The notes under the pieces were generated by a model. It did not search any database, was not told the origin of the DNA, and saw only the letters and a program-made list of their open reading frames with translations. A stretch of DNA of 64,000 nt from Methanoculleus caldifontis (GTDB taxonomy: Archaea; Halobacteriota; Methanomicrobia; Methanomicrobiales; Methanoculleaceae): NCBI RefSeq assembly GCF_032842345.1, contig NZ_WBKO01000001.1:744001-808000 (forward strand), in the 5' to 3' direction. Position 1 is the first letter of the stretch, and each line of letters begins with the position of its first letter. Position numbers and translations under genes: made by a program. This document shows positions 7,247-15,858 of this stretch, piece after piece.

Positions 7247-7273
7247 GTCGCCCTCCGGTGCTCCAACTCCGCT
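7247..7273. repeat. short hairpin repeat, family B
   Basis: GTCGCCCTCCGGTGCTCCAA and the following CTCCGCT match the family B pattern (TCGCACCT..GGTGCTC.A..C.CCGCT) found also at 19213, 20690, 56411, 57306 and 57472. The rest of the 6992-7390 gap has no gene I can support. Confidence 0.55.
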
Positions 7274-7390
7274 TCATAGAAGCATCGTCCTCGGAGCCTG
7301 ATGGCTTCTCATGCTCGCTTACGCTCGCACTTCACAGGTTCGGGCTCTCGAAGGACTTCGTTCTTCTGATGCTTCAGATGCAATGGTTCG

Positions 7391-8332
7391 CTAGAGGAGA
7401 GCGGCCGCGATGATCGCCGCGGCCTCGACGAGGAGCGACGCGTGCATGAGCGGGAGCGCCCGCATCGCCGCATCCGCGCTCTTTCCCCGGAGGATGAGGG
7501 CGTTTGCCGCGGCGATGAGGAGGAGTGCCACGGCGAACCCGGCGGCGGCGACCGGACCGAGGACGAGGGCGAAGACGACCGCCATGACGGCGTGGGCGGC
7601 CGAGAAGCCGAGGACCCAGAGGGCCGCCCCCCTCATACCGTAGAGGACCGGAGTCGGGTTCTCTGGAGCCGACCCGGTCAGACCGAAGGTCAGACTCGGG
7701 ATCGTCGCCATCCCCCGGGCGCGGTCGTTCTCGATGTCGGCGATGTCGTTCGCCCCGAGGTGCGCGAGCGTCCAGGGGTAGAAGAAGAGGAAGTAGAGGA
7801 GGGCGGTCGCGTCCGGGCTGCCGAGGACCAGGTAGCCGGCGACCGGGAAGAGCGCGAAGTCCGTCCGCCCGATGACCTGGGCGAGGGGGAGGGTCTGGTC
7901 GCGCTTCTTTATCTGGTAGAAGTACTCGGCCGCGTAGGAGTAGCCCATGATGCCGAGGACGTAGAGGTTGTGCGGCGCCGGCAGGGTCGCGGCGAGCGCG
8001 GCCGCGATACCGGCGAGGACGAGGAAGACGGCGAGGGCGGTCCGGGGGGCGATCCGGCCTGCCGGGATCGGCCTGCTCGCAAACGGTCGCCAGTAGCGGG
8101 TGAGCGAGCCGTCGACGTCCCTCCGGTCGTGCTCCCGGTCGACGTAGTCGTTCAGGACGAGGCCTGCCTCGAACCCAAAGAGCCCGATGAGCGCCGCCCG
8201 CCCGGCGAGTTCCCACGAGAGCCCCTCGTAGGTCAGCGACGCAAGCGCCAGTCCCGAGCAGAAGACCAGGGGCCAGACGAAGAAGAAGTGGATGCGGGTC
8301 AGGTCGGCAAGGGCGGCGAGGGTCTCTCTCAT
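7391..8332 (-). CDS. UbiA-family prenyltransferase (membrane)
   Basis: This 313-residue protein is strongly hydrophobic with eight to nine predicted membrane segments. Both Asp-rich motifs of UbiA prenyltransferases are present: N-D-Y-V-D-R-E-H-D (around residue 61) and D-I-E-N-D-R-A-R-G (around 201), which bind the Mg-diphosphate of the prenyl donor. In archaea such enzymes act in lipid, haem or quinone-like pathways; the acceptor here is not clear. It is transcribed divergently from the DtxR-type regulator. A second UbiA-family gene lies 0.9 kb away on the other strand. Confidence 0.85.
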   Translation of the reverse strand: MRETLAALADLTRIHFFFVWPLVFCSGLALASLTYEGLSWELAGRAALIGLFGFEAGLVLNDYVDREHDRRDVDGSLTRYWRPFASRPIPAGRIAPRTALAVFLVLAGIAAALAATLPAPHNLYVLGIMGYSYAAEYFYQIKKRDQTLPLAQVIGRTDFALFPVAGYLVLGSPDATALLYFLFFYPWTLAHLGANDIADIENDRARGMATIPSLTFGLTGSAPENPTPVLYGMRGAALWVLGFSAAHAVMAVVFALVLGPVAAAGFAVALLLIAAANALILRGKSADAAMRALPLMHASLLVEAAAIIAAALL

Positions 8333-8459
8333 GGTGGTATGTGGTGCGTTTCACGTCCTGGTTCAAAAAAGGTTGCAGGGCCGGGTCGCCGGGGTCCGGG
8401 CCTGGAAGCGAGCCGCTGCACAGCAACATCTTTTGATTGCCGCGAAGAACAGGTATGAT

Positions 8460-8894
8460 GTGAAGAACCTCAGCAGAACGGCCGAGGACTACCTCGAAGC
8501 CATCCTCAACGTCACGCTGGAGAAAGGGTATGCCCGGACCAAGGACGTGGCGTGCGAGCTCGGTCTGAGCCCCTCGAGCGTCGTCGAGATGTTCCGGAAG
8601 CTCGATGGGATGGGGCTCATCGAGTACCGGCGCTACGAGGGCGTGGTCCTCAAGCCCGCGGGGCGTGAGGTTGCGGAGGCGATCAAGTCCCGCCACGACA
8701 CTCTAAAAGAGTTCTTAAAGATCATCCACGTCCCGGAGAAGGTCGCCGAGAGCGACGCCTGTTACATGGAGCACGAGCTCCACCCGGCGACGATCCGGCA
8801 GATCCGGCTCCTCGTCGAGGCTCTGCGGTCGGACTCGGGGATCTCCGAGCATATCCGGCGGAGCACCCCGCCGCAGGAGAGGCGAGCCGCATGA
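8460..8894 (+). CDS. DtxR/MntR-family metal-dependent repressor
   Basis: From GTG 8460 this is 144 residues: an N-terminal winged helix beginning N-L-S-R-T-A-E-D-Y-L-E-A-I, the usual DtxR/MntR opening, then helix-turn-helix V-A-C-E-L-G-L-S-P-S-S-V-V. The dimerisation and metal domain contains H-D-T-L-K-E-F and C-Y-M-E-H-E-L-H (about 101-108), giving typical Fe/Mn ligands. No SH3 domain follows, as in MntR. AGGT precedes the GTG. The gene overlaps the DUF1294 gene by ATGA. No metal transporter is nearby, so its regulon is unknown. Confidence 0.87.
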   Translation: MKNLSRTAEDYLEAILNVTLEKGYARTKDVACELGLSPSSVVEMFRKLDGMGLIEYRRYEGVVLKPAGREVAEAIKSRHDTLKEFLKIIHVPEKVAESDACYMEHELHPATIRQIRLLVEALRSDSGISEHIRRSTPPQERRAA

Positions 8895-9160
8895 TCCTTA
8901 TCGCGGCCACGGCCTACTTCCTCGTGAACGCCGCCGCGTTCGTCGCCTACGGCCGCGATAAACAGTTCGCGGCAAAGGGTGCCCGGCGGACGCCGGAGAG
9001 GCGGCTCCTCGGTCTCGCGCTGATCGGCCCGTTCGGGGCGCTGGCCGCGATGCGCCTCTTCCGGCACAAGACGCAGAAGGGGAAGTTCCGGCTCGTCCCC
9101 GTCTTCCTCTGCCTGCACCTCGCCCTCTTCGCCGCGCTCGCCCTGGGGCTCGCGGGTTGA
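8891..9160 (+). CDS. DUF1294 small membrane protein
   Basis: This 89-residue protein has two hydrophobic segments (about 2-20 and 66-88) around the DUF1294 core Y-G-R-D-K (about 20-24), R-R-T-P-E-R-R-L-L (32-40) and the F-R-H-K-T-Q-K-G-K-F pattern (57-66). The family is widespread and of unknown function. The start overlaps the regulator's stop (ATGA), so the two are translationally coupled. Confidence 0.88.
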   Translation: MILIAATAYFLVNAAAFVAYGRDKQFAAKGARRTPERRLLGLALIGPFGALAAMRLFRHKTQKGKFRLVPVFLCLHLALFAALALGLAG

Positions 9161-9204
9161 GAGAGATCAGGAGCAGCGATCCTGATCGCCCTGTACAGCA
9201 TAGG

Positions 9205-9220
9205 GCAAAAGATATACATA
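9205..9220 (+). promoter_or_regulatory. TATA box of the MenA-like gene
   Basis: An AAAAGATATACATA stretch about 25-35 bases before the ATG at 9243 forms an archaeal promoter with a short leader. GGGAGA before the start can serve as SD. Confidence 0.5.
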
Positions 9221-9242
9221 CCCCGGCGCAGGGAGACCCTTC

Positions 9243-10178
9243 ATGGATACCCGTACCGTCGTCGAGTTCATCCGCCTCGGCCGGTTCCCCTTCCTCTTAT
9301 CAGGGTTCATCCCGTTCACCGCCGGGGCGCTCCTCGCCTTCCTCCTCGGCGCGCGGTTCACCCCGGCCCAGTTCCTCTTCGGCTACGCGGCGATGGCCGC
9401 GGCCCACCTCTCCGTCCACTACAGCAACGACTACTTCGACGCCGATGCCGACCGGTTCGTCGAGACGACGGCGATCTCGGGGGGGAGCGGCGTCCTCCCC
9501 CGGAACCCGGCGCTCAAGCCCGCCGCGCTCTACGCGGCCGTCTCCCTGATGGCGCTCTCGGTCCTGATCGGTGCCGCCTTCGTGGCCGTCTTCGACTACC
9601 CGATCATCTTCCTCGCCTTCGGGATCGCGGGCAACCTCCTCGGCTGGTTCTACACCGCGCCGCCGATCGCGCTCGCCTACCACAGACTCGGCGAGGTCGC
9701 GAACGTGATCACCTTCGGCCTCCTGATGCCGGGCGCGGGCTACTTCGTCGCGATGGGGACGCTTGATTGGCCTTTTTTCGCCTTCGCCGTCCCGCTCTGC
9801 CTCTACGGCCTCGTCTTCATCACGAGCGTCGAGATCCCGGATATGGAGGGGGATATCGCGGGGGGGAAGCGGACCCTGGTCGTGCGGAGGGGGCGGATCT
9901 TCGCTTTCTCGCTCATCGCCCTCGCGGCGAGCCTCGCGACCGCGGTTCTCGCCGTCTTCGCGCTTGCGGGCGTCTTCGCTCCCGTGAACTTCTGGCCCGT
10001 GGCGCTGTTCTCCATAATCCCGCTCGCGCTCGCCCTCCGGGGGTTCTCGCGCCGGTCCGCGGAACGGGCACCCGCCCTCCCCCACGCCGTCGCGAACATC
10101 CAGGGTTACTTCCTCTTCCAGGGCCTCCTCGCCCTCTATCTCCTCCTCGTGGTCGCCGGATCCCTTTTCGGCCCGTAA
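9243..10178 (+). CDS. UbiA-family prenyltransferase, MenA-like
   Basis: This 311-residue polytopic protein has the MenA-type first motif N-D-Y-F-D-A-D-A-D (around residue 63) followed by S-G-G-S-G-V-L-P, and the second motif I-P-D-M-E-G-D-I-A-G-G-K-R-T-L (around 200). This resembles DHNA octaprenyltransferase and related enzymes. Methanomicrobiales are not known for menaquinone, so the product may be another prenylated membrane compound. It has its own TATA-like promoter. It is not obviously co-transcribed with the surface-protein gene 88 bp downstream. Confidence 0.85.
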   Translation: MDTRTVVEFIRLGRFPFLLSGFIPFTAGALLAFLLGARFTPAQFLFGYAAMAAAHLSVHYSNDYFDADADRFVETTAISGGSGVLPRNPALKPAALYAAVSLMALSVLIGAAFVAVFDYPIIFLAFGIAGNLLGWFYTAPPIALAYHRLGEVANVITFGLLMPGAGYFVAMGTLDWPFFAFAVPLCLYGLVFITSVEIPDMEGDIAGGKRTLVVRRGRIFAFSLIALAASLATAVLAVFALAGVFAPVNFWPVALFSIIPLALALRGFSRRSAERAPALPHAVANIQGYFLFQGLLALYLLLVVAGSLFGP

Positions 10179-10265
10179 TAGGGGCCGTTCAGGGATCCCC
10201 TCATAAACCTTTTTACTTCCAAAAAATCATGTACATCCTATCCAACAGATAAGGAGATTTTATTC

Positions 10266-11438
10266 GTGAAGAGACTGGGTGGATTACTGCTCCTGCTTGT
10301 TCTGCTGATCCCGGCCGCGACCGCGGCGACGATCACGATCAGCCCCAACGCGATCGCGTCGGGGGATACCATCACCGTGGACGTGAGCGACCTTCCCGAC
10401 GGCGCCTCGTTCTCGCTCGGCATCCGCGGCGAGTTCGCCGCGACCCCGGGCGAAGCCTTCGCATTCTCGGCCCGGGGGATCACCCTCCCCTTCTCCCTCA
10501 CCAACGGAGAGGTGAACGCCTACACGAGGGGCACGAACTGGACCGAACTCTCGGCGGAACTCCCCGACGGGGGCTCCGTCATCATGCGTTACAACGCCGA
10601 CTCGAACGGCGAGGTCCGGATTGCTCAGCCCCGCAACATCGGGAGCGGGACCCTCAGCCTCGTCACCCTCCGCGGGCAGGCCGCGGCGAGCAACATCGTC
10701 GCCGACATGACGGTGCTCGGCACGAAGCAGGGGCCCAACAACGGCCGGATCTCCTTTGCCATTGAGGGGATAGAGCAGGGCACCGCGACGGTCTCCGTCT
10801 ACGTCAACGGGCAGCAGGCCCTCTCGCGGGCGATCCAGATCGGCTCCTCGCCGACCACCCCGACGCCGACCACCACCACCCCGGCACCGGGCGGCAACCC
10901 CGGCAGCCCTGGCAGTCCCGGCACCACCGCCACCCCGACCGCGACGCCCGCCGCGGGCGCCGCGACGGTGACCTCGGCCGACGGGAAGGCCTCCCTCACC
11001 GGGACCGATCTCGCGGGCGCCGGGCTCCAGGCCCTTCCCGCGCAGGGGACCGCTCCCGCCGGGTGGTCTCTCTCCGGGAACGCCTACGCCGTGACCCCCG
11101 AGGGCCGGACGTTCAACCCCTCGGCGGCCCTCTCCCTCCGCCTCCCCTCGGCCGACGCGACGGCGACGCTTGCCCGCTTTGAGAACGGCGCCTGGTCGCC
11201 GGTCCCCTCGAAGGTCGAAGGCGACCGGATCACGGCGGCGGTCGCACGGGCAGGCTCCTATGTCCTTCTCGTCGCGGCACAGGCCGCGGAGCCGACGGCA
11301 ACCACGACGATGACGACCGCTTCCCCGACCACGGCCGCACCCGCGGCGACGACTCCGACGGCAGCCCCGGTCGCCCCCCTCCTCCCGGTCGCCGCCCTCG
11401 CAATCTTGATGATGCTTGGGTGGAAGAGAAGGGTCTGA
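10266..11438 (+). CDS. secreted surface protein with C-terminal membrane anchor
   Basis: The protein has 390 residues from a GTG with AAGGAG nine bases upstream. Residues 1-20 form a signal peptide (M-K-R-L-G-G-L-L-L-L, cleavage after the A-A-T-A-A region). A first beta-rich domain (about 21-195) is joined by a Pro/Thr/Gly linker (about 198-235) to a second domain (236-335). A second Thr/Ala/Pro linker leads to a C-terminal hydrophobic segment and the basic end W-K-R-R-V. This architecture is common for envelope proteins of Methanomicrobiales, with linkers likely to be glycosylated. Specific function is unknown. The DUF1616 gene follows within 10 bp. Confidence 0.75.
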   Translation: MKRLGGLLLLLVLLIPAATAATITISPNAIASGDTITVDVSDLPDGASFSLGIRGEFAATPGEAFAFSARGITLPFSLTNGEVNAYTRGTNWTELSAELPDGGSVIMRYNADSNGEVRIAQPRNIGSGTLSLVTLRGQAAASNIVADMTVLGTKQGPNNGRISFAIEGIEQGTATVSVYVNGQQALSRAIQIGSSPTTPTPTTTTPAPGGNPGSPGSPGTTATPTATPAAGAATVTSADGKASLTGTDLAGAGLQALPAQGTAPAGWSLSGNAYAVTPEGRTFNPSAALSLRLPSADATATLARFENGAWSPVPSKVEGDRITAAVARAGSYVLLVAAQAAEPTATTTMTTASPTTAAPAATTPTAAPVAPLLPVAALAILMMLGWKRRV

Positions 11439-11448
11439 CGACCGACTT

Positions 11449-12423
11449 ATGACGACCGAAGATCGACAACCCCTGATCGTCGAGGCCGCCGGGGACGTCC
11501 CCGGCGACCTCGTCGCCGTCGCAGCCTTCACGGCCGCGACCCTTGCCTGCGTCTACGTCCCGGTCTTAAACGAAAGTTTCCTCCGGATCCTCTTCGGGGT
11601 TGCGATGGTCCTCTTCGTCCCCGGCTACGCCCTGATCGCCGCGCTCTTCCCGGCAAAGGGGGACCTCGACGGCATCGAGCGGGTCGCCCTCTCTTTCGGG
11701 CTCTCGATCGCCGTGGTCCCCCTCATCGGGCTTGCGTTGAACTACACGCCCTGGGGAATCCGGCTCGACCCGATCCTCGCTTCGCTGACCCTCTTCACCC
11801 TCGCGATGACCGGAGTGGCCTGGTACCGGCGTCTCCTCCTCCCGGCCGGCGACCGTTTCGCGGTCCCGGCCCGGGCGATGATCGCCTCCGCCCGTGCGGA
11901 GCTCTACGACCCCGCGGCCCCCCGGCTTGACCGGGCCCTCTCCGTCGTCCTCGTGGTCTCGATCGTCGCGGCGCTCGGGACGACCGCCTACGTCATCGCG
12001 GTCCCAAAAGAAGGGGAGCACTTCACCGAGTTCTACATCCTCGGCCCCGGTGGGAAGGCCGCGAACTACCCGACCGACTTTGCAGCCGGCTCGACCCAGT
12101 CGCTCATCATTGGGGTCGGGAACCACGAGTACCGGGAGGTCCCCTACACGATCGAGGCCTTCGCCCTCAACCAGACCTTTGATGCCGCGACGAACACCTC
12201 GACCGTCCACGCAGCCGAGCGGCTCGACCGCTTTGTGGTGACGGTCCCGCACAACGAGACCCGGGAACTGCCCTGGGAGTTCTCGGTCCCGTCGACCGAC
12301 TACAACCGGATCCAGTTCGTGCTCTATAACGAGACGGTCCCGGGCGAGGAGCTCGTGGAGCAGGAACGGATCAACGCGAGCTACCGGGACCTGCACCTCT
12401 GGGTGCGGGTCCGGCCGGCCTGA
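11449..12423 (+). CDS. DUF1616 membrane protein
   Basis: ATG 11449 gives 324 residues. Four hydrophobic segments occupy the first ~120 residues (F-V-P-G-Y-A-L-I-A-A is the family hallmark), a fifth lies near 165-185, and a C-terminal extracellular beta domain has several N-x-T/S sequons. DUF1616 proteins are archaeal and uncharacterised, often found near surface-glycoprotein or glycan genes; here it follows the anchored surface protein closely. Its 3' end overlaps the converging 263-residue protein gene by 53 bp. A T-rich stretch lies after the stop. Confidence 0.82.
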   Translation: MTTEDRQPLIVEAAGDVPGDLVAVAAFTAATLACVYVPVLNESFLRILFGVAMVLFVPGYALIAALFPAKGDLDGIERVALSFGLSIAVVPLIGLALNYTPWGIRLDPILASLTLFTLAMTGVAWYRRLLLPAGDRFAVPARAMIASARAELYDPAAPRLDRALSVVLVVSIVAALGTTAYVIAVPKEGEHFTEFYILGPGGKAANYPTDFAAGSTQSLIIGVGNHEYREVPYTIEAFALNQTFDAATNTSTVHAAERLDRFVVTVPHNETRELPWEFSVPSTDYNRIQFVLYNETVPGEELVEQERINASYRDLHLWVRVRPA

Positions 12424-13162
12424 GAATAACCCTGAGAACCTTTCTTTTTTCGTCGACGCCGACGTGCTCTATCGTTACCGGCACCCGGAGCCCGAGCGCC
12501 GCGAGCGCGGCGAGGAGGCTGCAGACCGGGCAGCCGATCATCGTGCAGCACTTCGGCGAGGCCGCCCGGACGGCCCGGCAGCCGGGGAGGAGGCGGTAGT
12601 CGGCGAGGGTGACGACGATGTTCTCGCCGTCCTTTGTAGCCTCGGTCTTTCCGGCGACCTCGAGGAGGTCGTCGCAGACCTCGACGATGCAGGCGAGGAG
12701 GGCCTCGTCCTCCTCCGGGACTTCGAGGGCGTGCTTCTCTCTCAACCGTGCGAGGAGCGGGGTGCATGCCGGGACGAGCCGGACGGCGCACCGTCCAGCG
12801 TCCGTGATGTAGGAGTAGTCGTCCCCGATCTTCTCCGGGAGCGTGCCCGCGACCGGGACGATCTCGATGACCGTCTCTCCCTCCGGGACGAACCAGGCGT
12901 CGCCCTGAACGCCGAGGTCGGCGCAGAGGGTGGCGATGGTGACCGTCCCCTGGGCGGGGAGGAGGGCGGCGATCTCCGGGTCGAGGGGCTCGCCCTTGTT
13001 GAGGGCGAGGAGGAAGACCCCGGCGATGAAGCAGCCGGTGCCGGCGAGGACGAGGGTCGCGGTGGCGATATCCCCCCTCCCGGCGACGGCCGCGAGGACA
13101 AGGAGGCCGGCGGCTGCGAGGATGAGGAGGAAGGCTCCCCGGTAGGGATTATTGGTGGTCAT
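12371..13162 (-). CDS. conserved membrane protein with C-terminal cysteines, last gene of the MoxR operon
   Basis: This is a 263-residue protein. Two hydrophobic segments lie at about 10-28 and 34-53. A soluble domain follows with the cysteine cluster C-C-T-M-I-G-C-P-V-C (about 205-214) at the edge of a third hydrophobic stretch. I do not recognise a named function; similar proteins seem to occur beside DUF58/MoxR genes in methanogens. The start overlaps the previous gene by four bases, so it belongs to the operon. The last 53 bp overlap the DUF1616 gene on the other strand. Confidence 0.75.
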   Translation of the reverse strand: MTTNNPYRGAFLLILAAAGLLVLAAVAGRGDIATATLVLAGTGCFIAGVFLLALNKGEPLDPEIAALLPAQGTVTIATLCADLGVQGDAWFVPEGETVIEIVPVAGTLPEKIGDDYSYITDAGRCAVRLVPACTPLLARLREKHALEVPEEDEALLACIVEVCDDLLEVAGKTEATKDGENIVVTLADYRLLPGCRAVRAASPKCCTMIGCPVCSLLAALAALGLRVPVTIEHVGVDEKRKVLRVILRPAGPAPRGAGPGSSR

Positions 13163-13446
13163 GCTCTCTCTCCTGCCCGGAGCGTGATCCGGTAGTCGTA
13201 GGCGGTGAGGGCGAGGTAGCCGCAGCCGAGGGCGACGGCGAGGCCGAGGAGGGCGATGCTGCCGGCCGCGTAGACGGCCGCGGCGAAGAGGACCATCCCG
13301 GCCGCAAAGACCGGGTAGCCCCGCAGGTCGCCGAGGAACGCGGCGAGGACGATCGCCTGGAGGACGAGGGCCGCCGCGAGGTTACCTGCGGCGACGACCA
13401 GAACCTCGCCTCCGCAGAGGAGGAGGAATTTCCGGTCGAACTCCAT
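13159..13446 (-). CDS. small three-segment membrane protein of the MoxR operon
   Basis: This 95-residue, very hydrophobic protein (M-E-F-D-R-K-F then three membrane spans) ends in a short charged tail. Its ATG shares one base with the DUF58 stop (TGATG), and its own end overlaps the next start. Such tight packing shows co-translation with the DUF58 protein. No function is recognisable. Confidence 0.75.
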   Translation of the reverse strand: MEFDRKFLLLCGGEVLVVAAGNLAAALVLQAIVLAAFLGDLRGYPVFAAGMVLFAAAVYAAGSIALLGLAVALGCGYLALTAYDYRITLRAGERA

Positions 13447-14684
13447 CAGAGCACCTCCACGGCGTCGATGCCGGGGAGAGCCCCGGCGCCGGCGGGGGCC
13501 TTCAGGACGACCCGCATCCCCCGGACCTTCGCCTCCCGGGCGAGCTGGACGAGGTGACTTTTATCCCCCGGCGGGAGGAGGGAGTAGATCCGGATCTCGG
13601 AGGCCTCAGCCCGGCCGAACGCCGCACGGACCGCGGCCGCGAAGGGCGCCGGGCTTTCGGCCGCGAACGCCGCAAGGACGCCGCCGAACTTCTCGCGGAA
13701 CGCCCAATCTTCCGCTCCCCGCCCGTTCATCCGGGCCCGTCCCGCGAGGGCGGCGGGTCCCGGCGCCCGGTAGAGGTGGCTCCGGGGCTCGAGGGGTGCG
13801 AGCCCGCCGAGGGCCGCGATGGCGTCCCGGATGTCCAGGGTCCGGGGGAGGAACCGGACGACCTCGCCCCCGGCGACGACGAGGAGCGAGCAGCCGTCGC
13901 GGGCGCTGATCGCCCCCTCGACCGCGCCGCAGACAGCCATCGAGAACCGGGCGAAGGCCTCTGGGTCCGCGGCCCGGGCCGGGAGGTCGACGGCGATGAG
14001 GGGCGAGCCCCCCTCGAGCCCGGACGGCTGCCGGACGTAGTAGGCGTCGCGCCGGGCCGTGACCTTCCAGTCAATCAGGCCGGGGTCGTCGCCCATCTGG
14101 TAGGGCCGGAACCCGCGGATGCCCTGCCCGGCAAGCGCGGCCCTCCGGTCCACCTCGGCGTCGCTGCCGGTGGCTCCTGTCCCCCGGCCGCTCTCGGTGG
14201 TCCCCGCGGGGAAGACCCGGATCTGTGGGGCATCGTGCCGGCGGCAGACGAGGTCGCGGGAGAAGAAGGCGTCGCTTGCCGAGAGGACGACGCCGCGAAA
14301 CGCGGTCTCCCCCGGCGCCATGAGCCTGACGGTGTAGGTCGCCGCCGTCCCCGGCGGGGAGAGGGGGGCGTCCCCGGCCGCGACCGCCGGCGGGAGGTCT
14401 CGGACCCGGACCTCCATTCCGGCCGGGACGGCGAGGTCGGCCTTTACCCGGACAGTCGCCGCCGTCCCCTGCCGGAGGATCGTCCGGTCGACCTCGCGGG
14501 TCACCGCGAGCGAGGCCGCCGCGGCCGCGAGATCCTGCTCGAACCGCCAGCCCCGCCAGAACAGGAAGAGGGCGAGAGAGCCGGCGGCGAGGGCCGCGGC
14601 GGGGTTTGCGAGGAGGAGCGCCGTGACGGTCAGGGCGAGGGCGAGGGCGGCGACGCCCCCGCTCGTCCGGGTCGGCCGGATCAT
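13446..14684 (-). CDS. DUF58 (BatA/MoxR-associated) membrane protein
   Basis: This 412-residue protein starts with two hydrophobic segments (about 12-50), followed by a beta-rich region. The DUF58 signature R-P-Y-Q-M-G-D-D-P-G-L-I-D-W-K-V-T-A-R lies around residues 203-221, with a von Willebrand A-like domain after it. DUF58 proteins are standard partners of MoxR ATPases. ATG 14684 is preferred over the upstream in-frame ATG at 14717 because M-I-R-P-T begins the usual N-terminus. A dispersed palindrome lies in the 200 bp between this gene and moxR. Confidence 0.88.
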   Translation of the reverse strand: MIRPTRTSGGVAALALALTVTALLLANPAAALAAGSLALFLFWRGWRFEQDLAAAAASLAVTREVDRTILRQGTAATVRVKADLAVPAGMEVRVRDLPPAVAAGDAPLSPPGTAATYTVRLMAPGETAFRGVVLSASDAFFSRDLVCRRHDAPQIRVFPAGTTESGRGTGATGSDAEVDRRAALAGQGIRGFRPYQMGDDPGLIDWKVTARRDAYYVRQPSGLEGGSPLIAVDLPARAADPEAFARFSMAVCGAVEGAISARDGCSLLVVAGGEVVRFLPRTLDIRDAIAALGGLAPLEPRSHLYRAPGPAALAGRARMNGRGAEDWAFREKFGGVLAAFAAESPAPFAAAVRAAFGRAEASEIRIYSLLPPGDKSHLVQLAREAKVRGMRVVLKAPAGAGALPGIDAVEVL

Positions 14685-14752
14685 CCCGGTACTCCGGAGC
14701 AGCTCATACGCCCACACATCTGTGCAGTCGTGGCGGCCAGTCTCCTGCCTTT

Positions 14753-14839
14753 CTCCTTCGCGAACTTCGCGGCTTCGCGCGAGATCGCATGACTATTGAC
14801 ACACCGTCGTTTCACGCGAAGGCGCGAAGGCGCGAAGAA
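14753..14839. repeat. dispersed palindromic repeat, family A
   Basis: The left arm is CTTCGCGGCTTCGCGCGA (around 14764-14782) and the right arm TTCACGCGAAGGCGCGAAGG (14811-14830). It is a diverged copy of the 7070/51933/57342 family and is inserted between moxR and the DUF58 gene inside an operon. Confidence 0.7.
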
Positions 14840-14886
14840 CGGGGCAGTATTCTGCCTCAGGCACCACAGAGCGATGGCTCGATGCA

Positions 14887-15858
14887 TCATGACACCCCGA
14901 CGCTCTCGACGATCTCGGCGATGACCCTCTCCGGGGTGACACCGGTGATCGCGGCCTCGCGGGTGAGGAGGATGCGGTGCCGCAGCGCCGGGAGGGCCAG
15001 GGCCCGGGCGTCGTCGGGGATGACGTAGTCGCGGCCGTTTAAGGCCGCCCGGACCCTCGAACCGCGGAGGAGGGCGATCGAGGCGCGGGAGCTCGCGCCG
15101 AGCCGGACGTCGCCGTGGGACCGGGTGGCGAGGACGAGGTCGCGCATGTAGCCGAGGGCCGCCTCGTCGACCCGGACCTCCCGGGCGGTCGCGGCCATGG
15201 CTCTCACGGCCTCAGGACTGAGAACGGGGGCGACCCGGTCGCGGTAGACCTTCCAGTCCAGTTCCCCGGCCCGCTCCCGGCGGAGGACCTCGAGCTCGCT
15301 CTCGCCGTCGAGGTGGGTGAGGACGGAGCTGAACATGAACCGGTCGCACTGGGCCTCGATGAGCGGGAAGGTCCCTTCGGCCTCGTGGGGGTTCTGGGTG
15401 GCGATGACGAAGTAGGAGTCGGGGAGCGCGTAGGTCGTCCCGTCGATCGTCGCCTGGCGCTCGCCCATCGCCTCGAGGAGAGCGCTCTGGGTCTTCGGCG
15501 TTAAGCGGTTCATCTCGTCGATCATCAGGAAGTTCGTGAAGATCGGGCCCTTCTGGAGGACGAACTCGCTCTTGTTCCGGTCGTAGATCCGGACCCCGAT
15601 GATGTCGGCGGGCTGGATGTCCACGGCCCCCTGGACCCGCCGGAAGTCGTAGCCGATGAGCCGGGCGACGATCTTGCAGACGGTGGTCTTTGCGGTCCCC
15701 GGCACCCCCTCGATGAGGAGGTGGCCGCCGCTGATCATGCTGATGAAGATCTCCTCGATGAGGGGCTGGTTCGAGACGACCACCTGCTGGGCGGTCAGCC
15801 GGATGTCTTCGTAGGCGTTTGCGATTGCTTCGATGCGTGTGGTAAGGTCGTCAGTCAT
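14887..15858 (-). CDS. MoxR-family AAA+ ATPase
   Basis: At 323 residues this is the typical MoxR length. Walker A is G-V-P-G-T-A-K-T-T (around residue 46) and Walker B is F-L-M-I-D-E-M-N-R (around 109), followed by P-K-T-Q-S-A-L-L-E-A-M and sensor 1 with I-A-T-Q-N-P. MoxR ATPases act as chaperones that assemble or activate partner proteins, usually with DUF58/VWA proteins as here. ATG 15858 overlaps the DUF4350 stop by eight bases (ATGACTGA), supporting this start over one five codons upstream. Confidence 0.93.
   Translation of the reverse strand: MTDDLTTRIEAIANAYEDIRLTAQQVVVSNQPLIEEIFISMISGGHLLIEGVPGTAKTTVCKIVARLIGYDFRRVQGAVDIQPADIIGVRIYDRNKSEFVLQKGPIFTNFLMIDEMNRLTPKTQSALLEAMGERQATIDGTTYALPDSYFVIATQNPHEAEGTFPLIEAQCDRFMFSSVLTHLDGESELEVLRRERAGELDWKVYRDRVAPVLSPEAVRAMAATAREVRVDEAALGYMRDLVLATRSHGDVRLGASSRASIALLRGSRVRAALNGRDYVIPDDARALALPALRHRILLTREAAITGVTPERVIAEIVESVGVS

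Noticed and set aside
7070-7390. Insertion sequence or tRNA-like element in the gap
   Set aside because: No transposase, no terminal repeats beyond the palindrome, and no cloverleaf; described as dispersed repeats instead.
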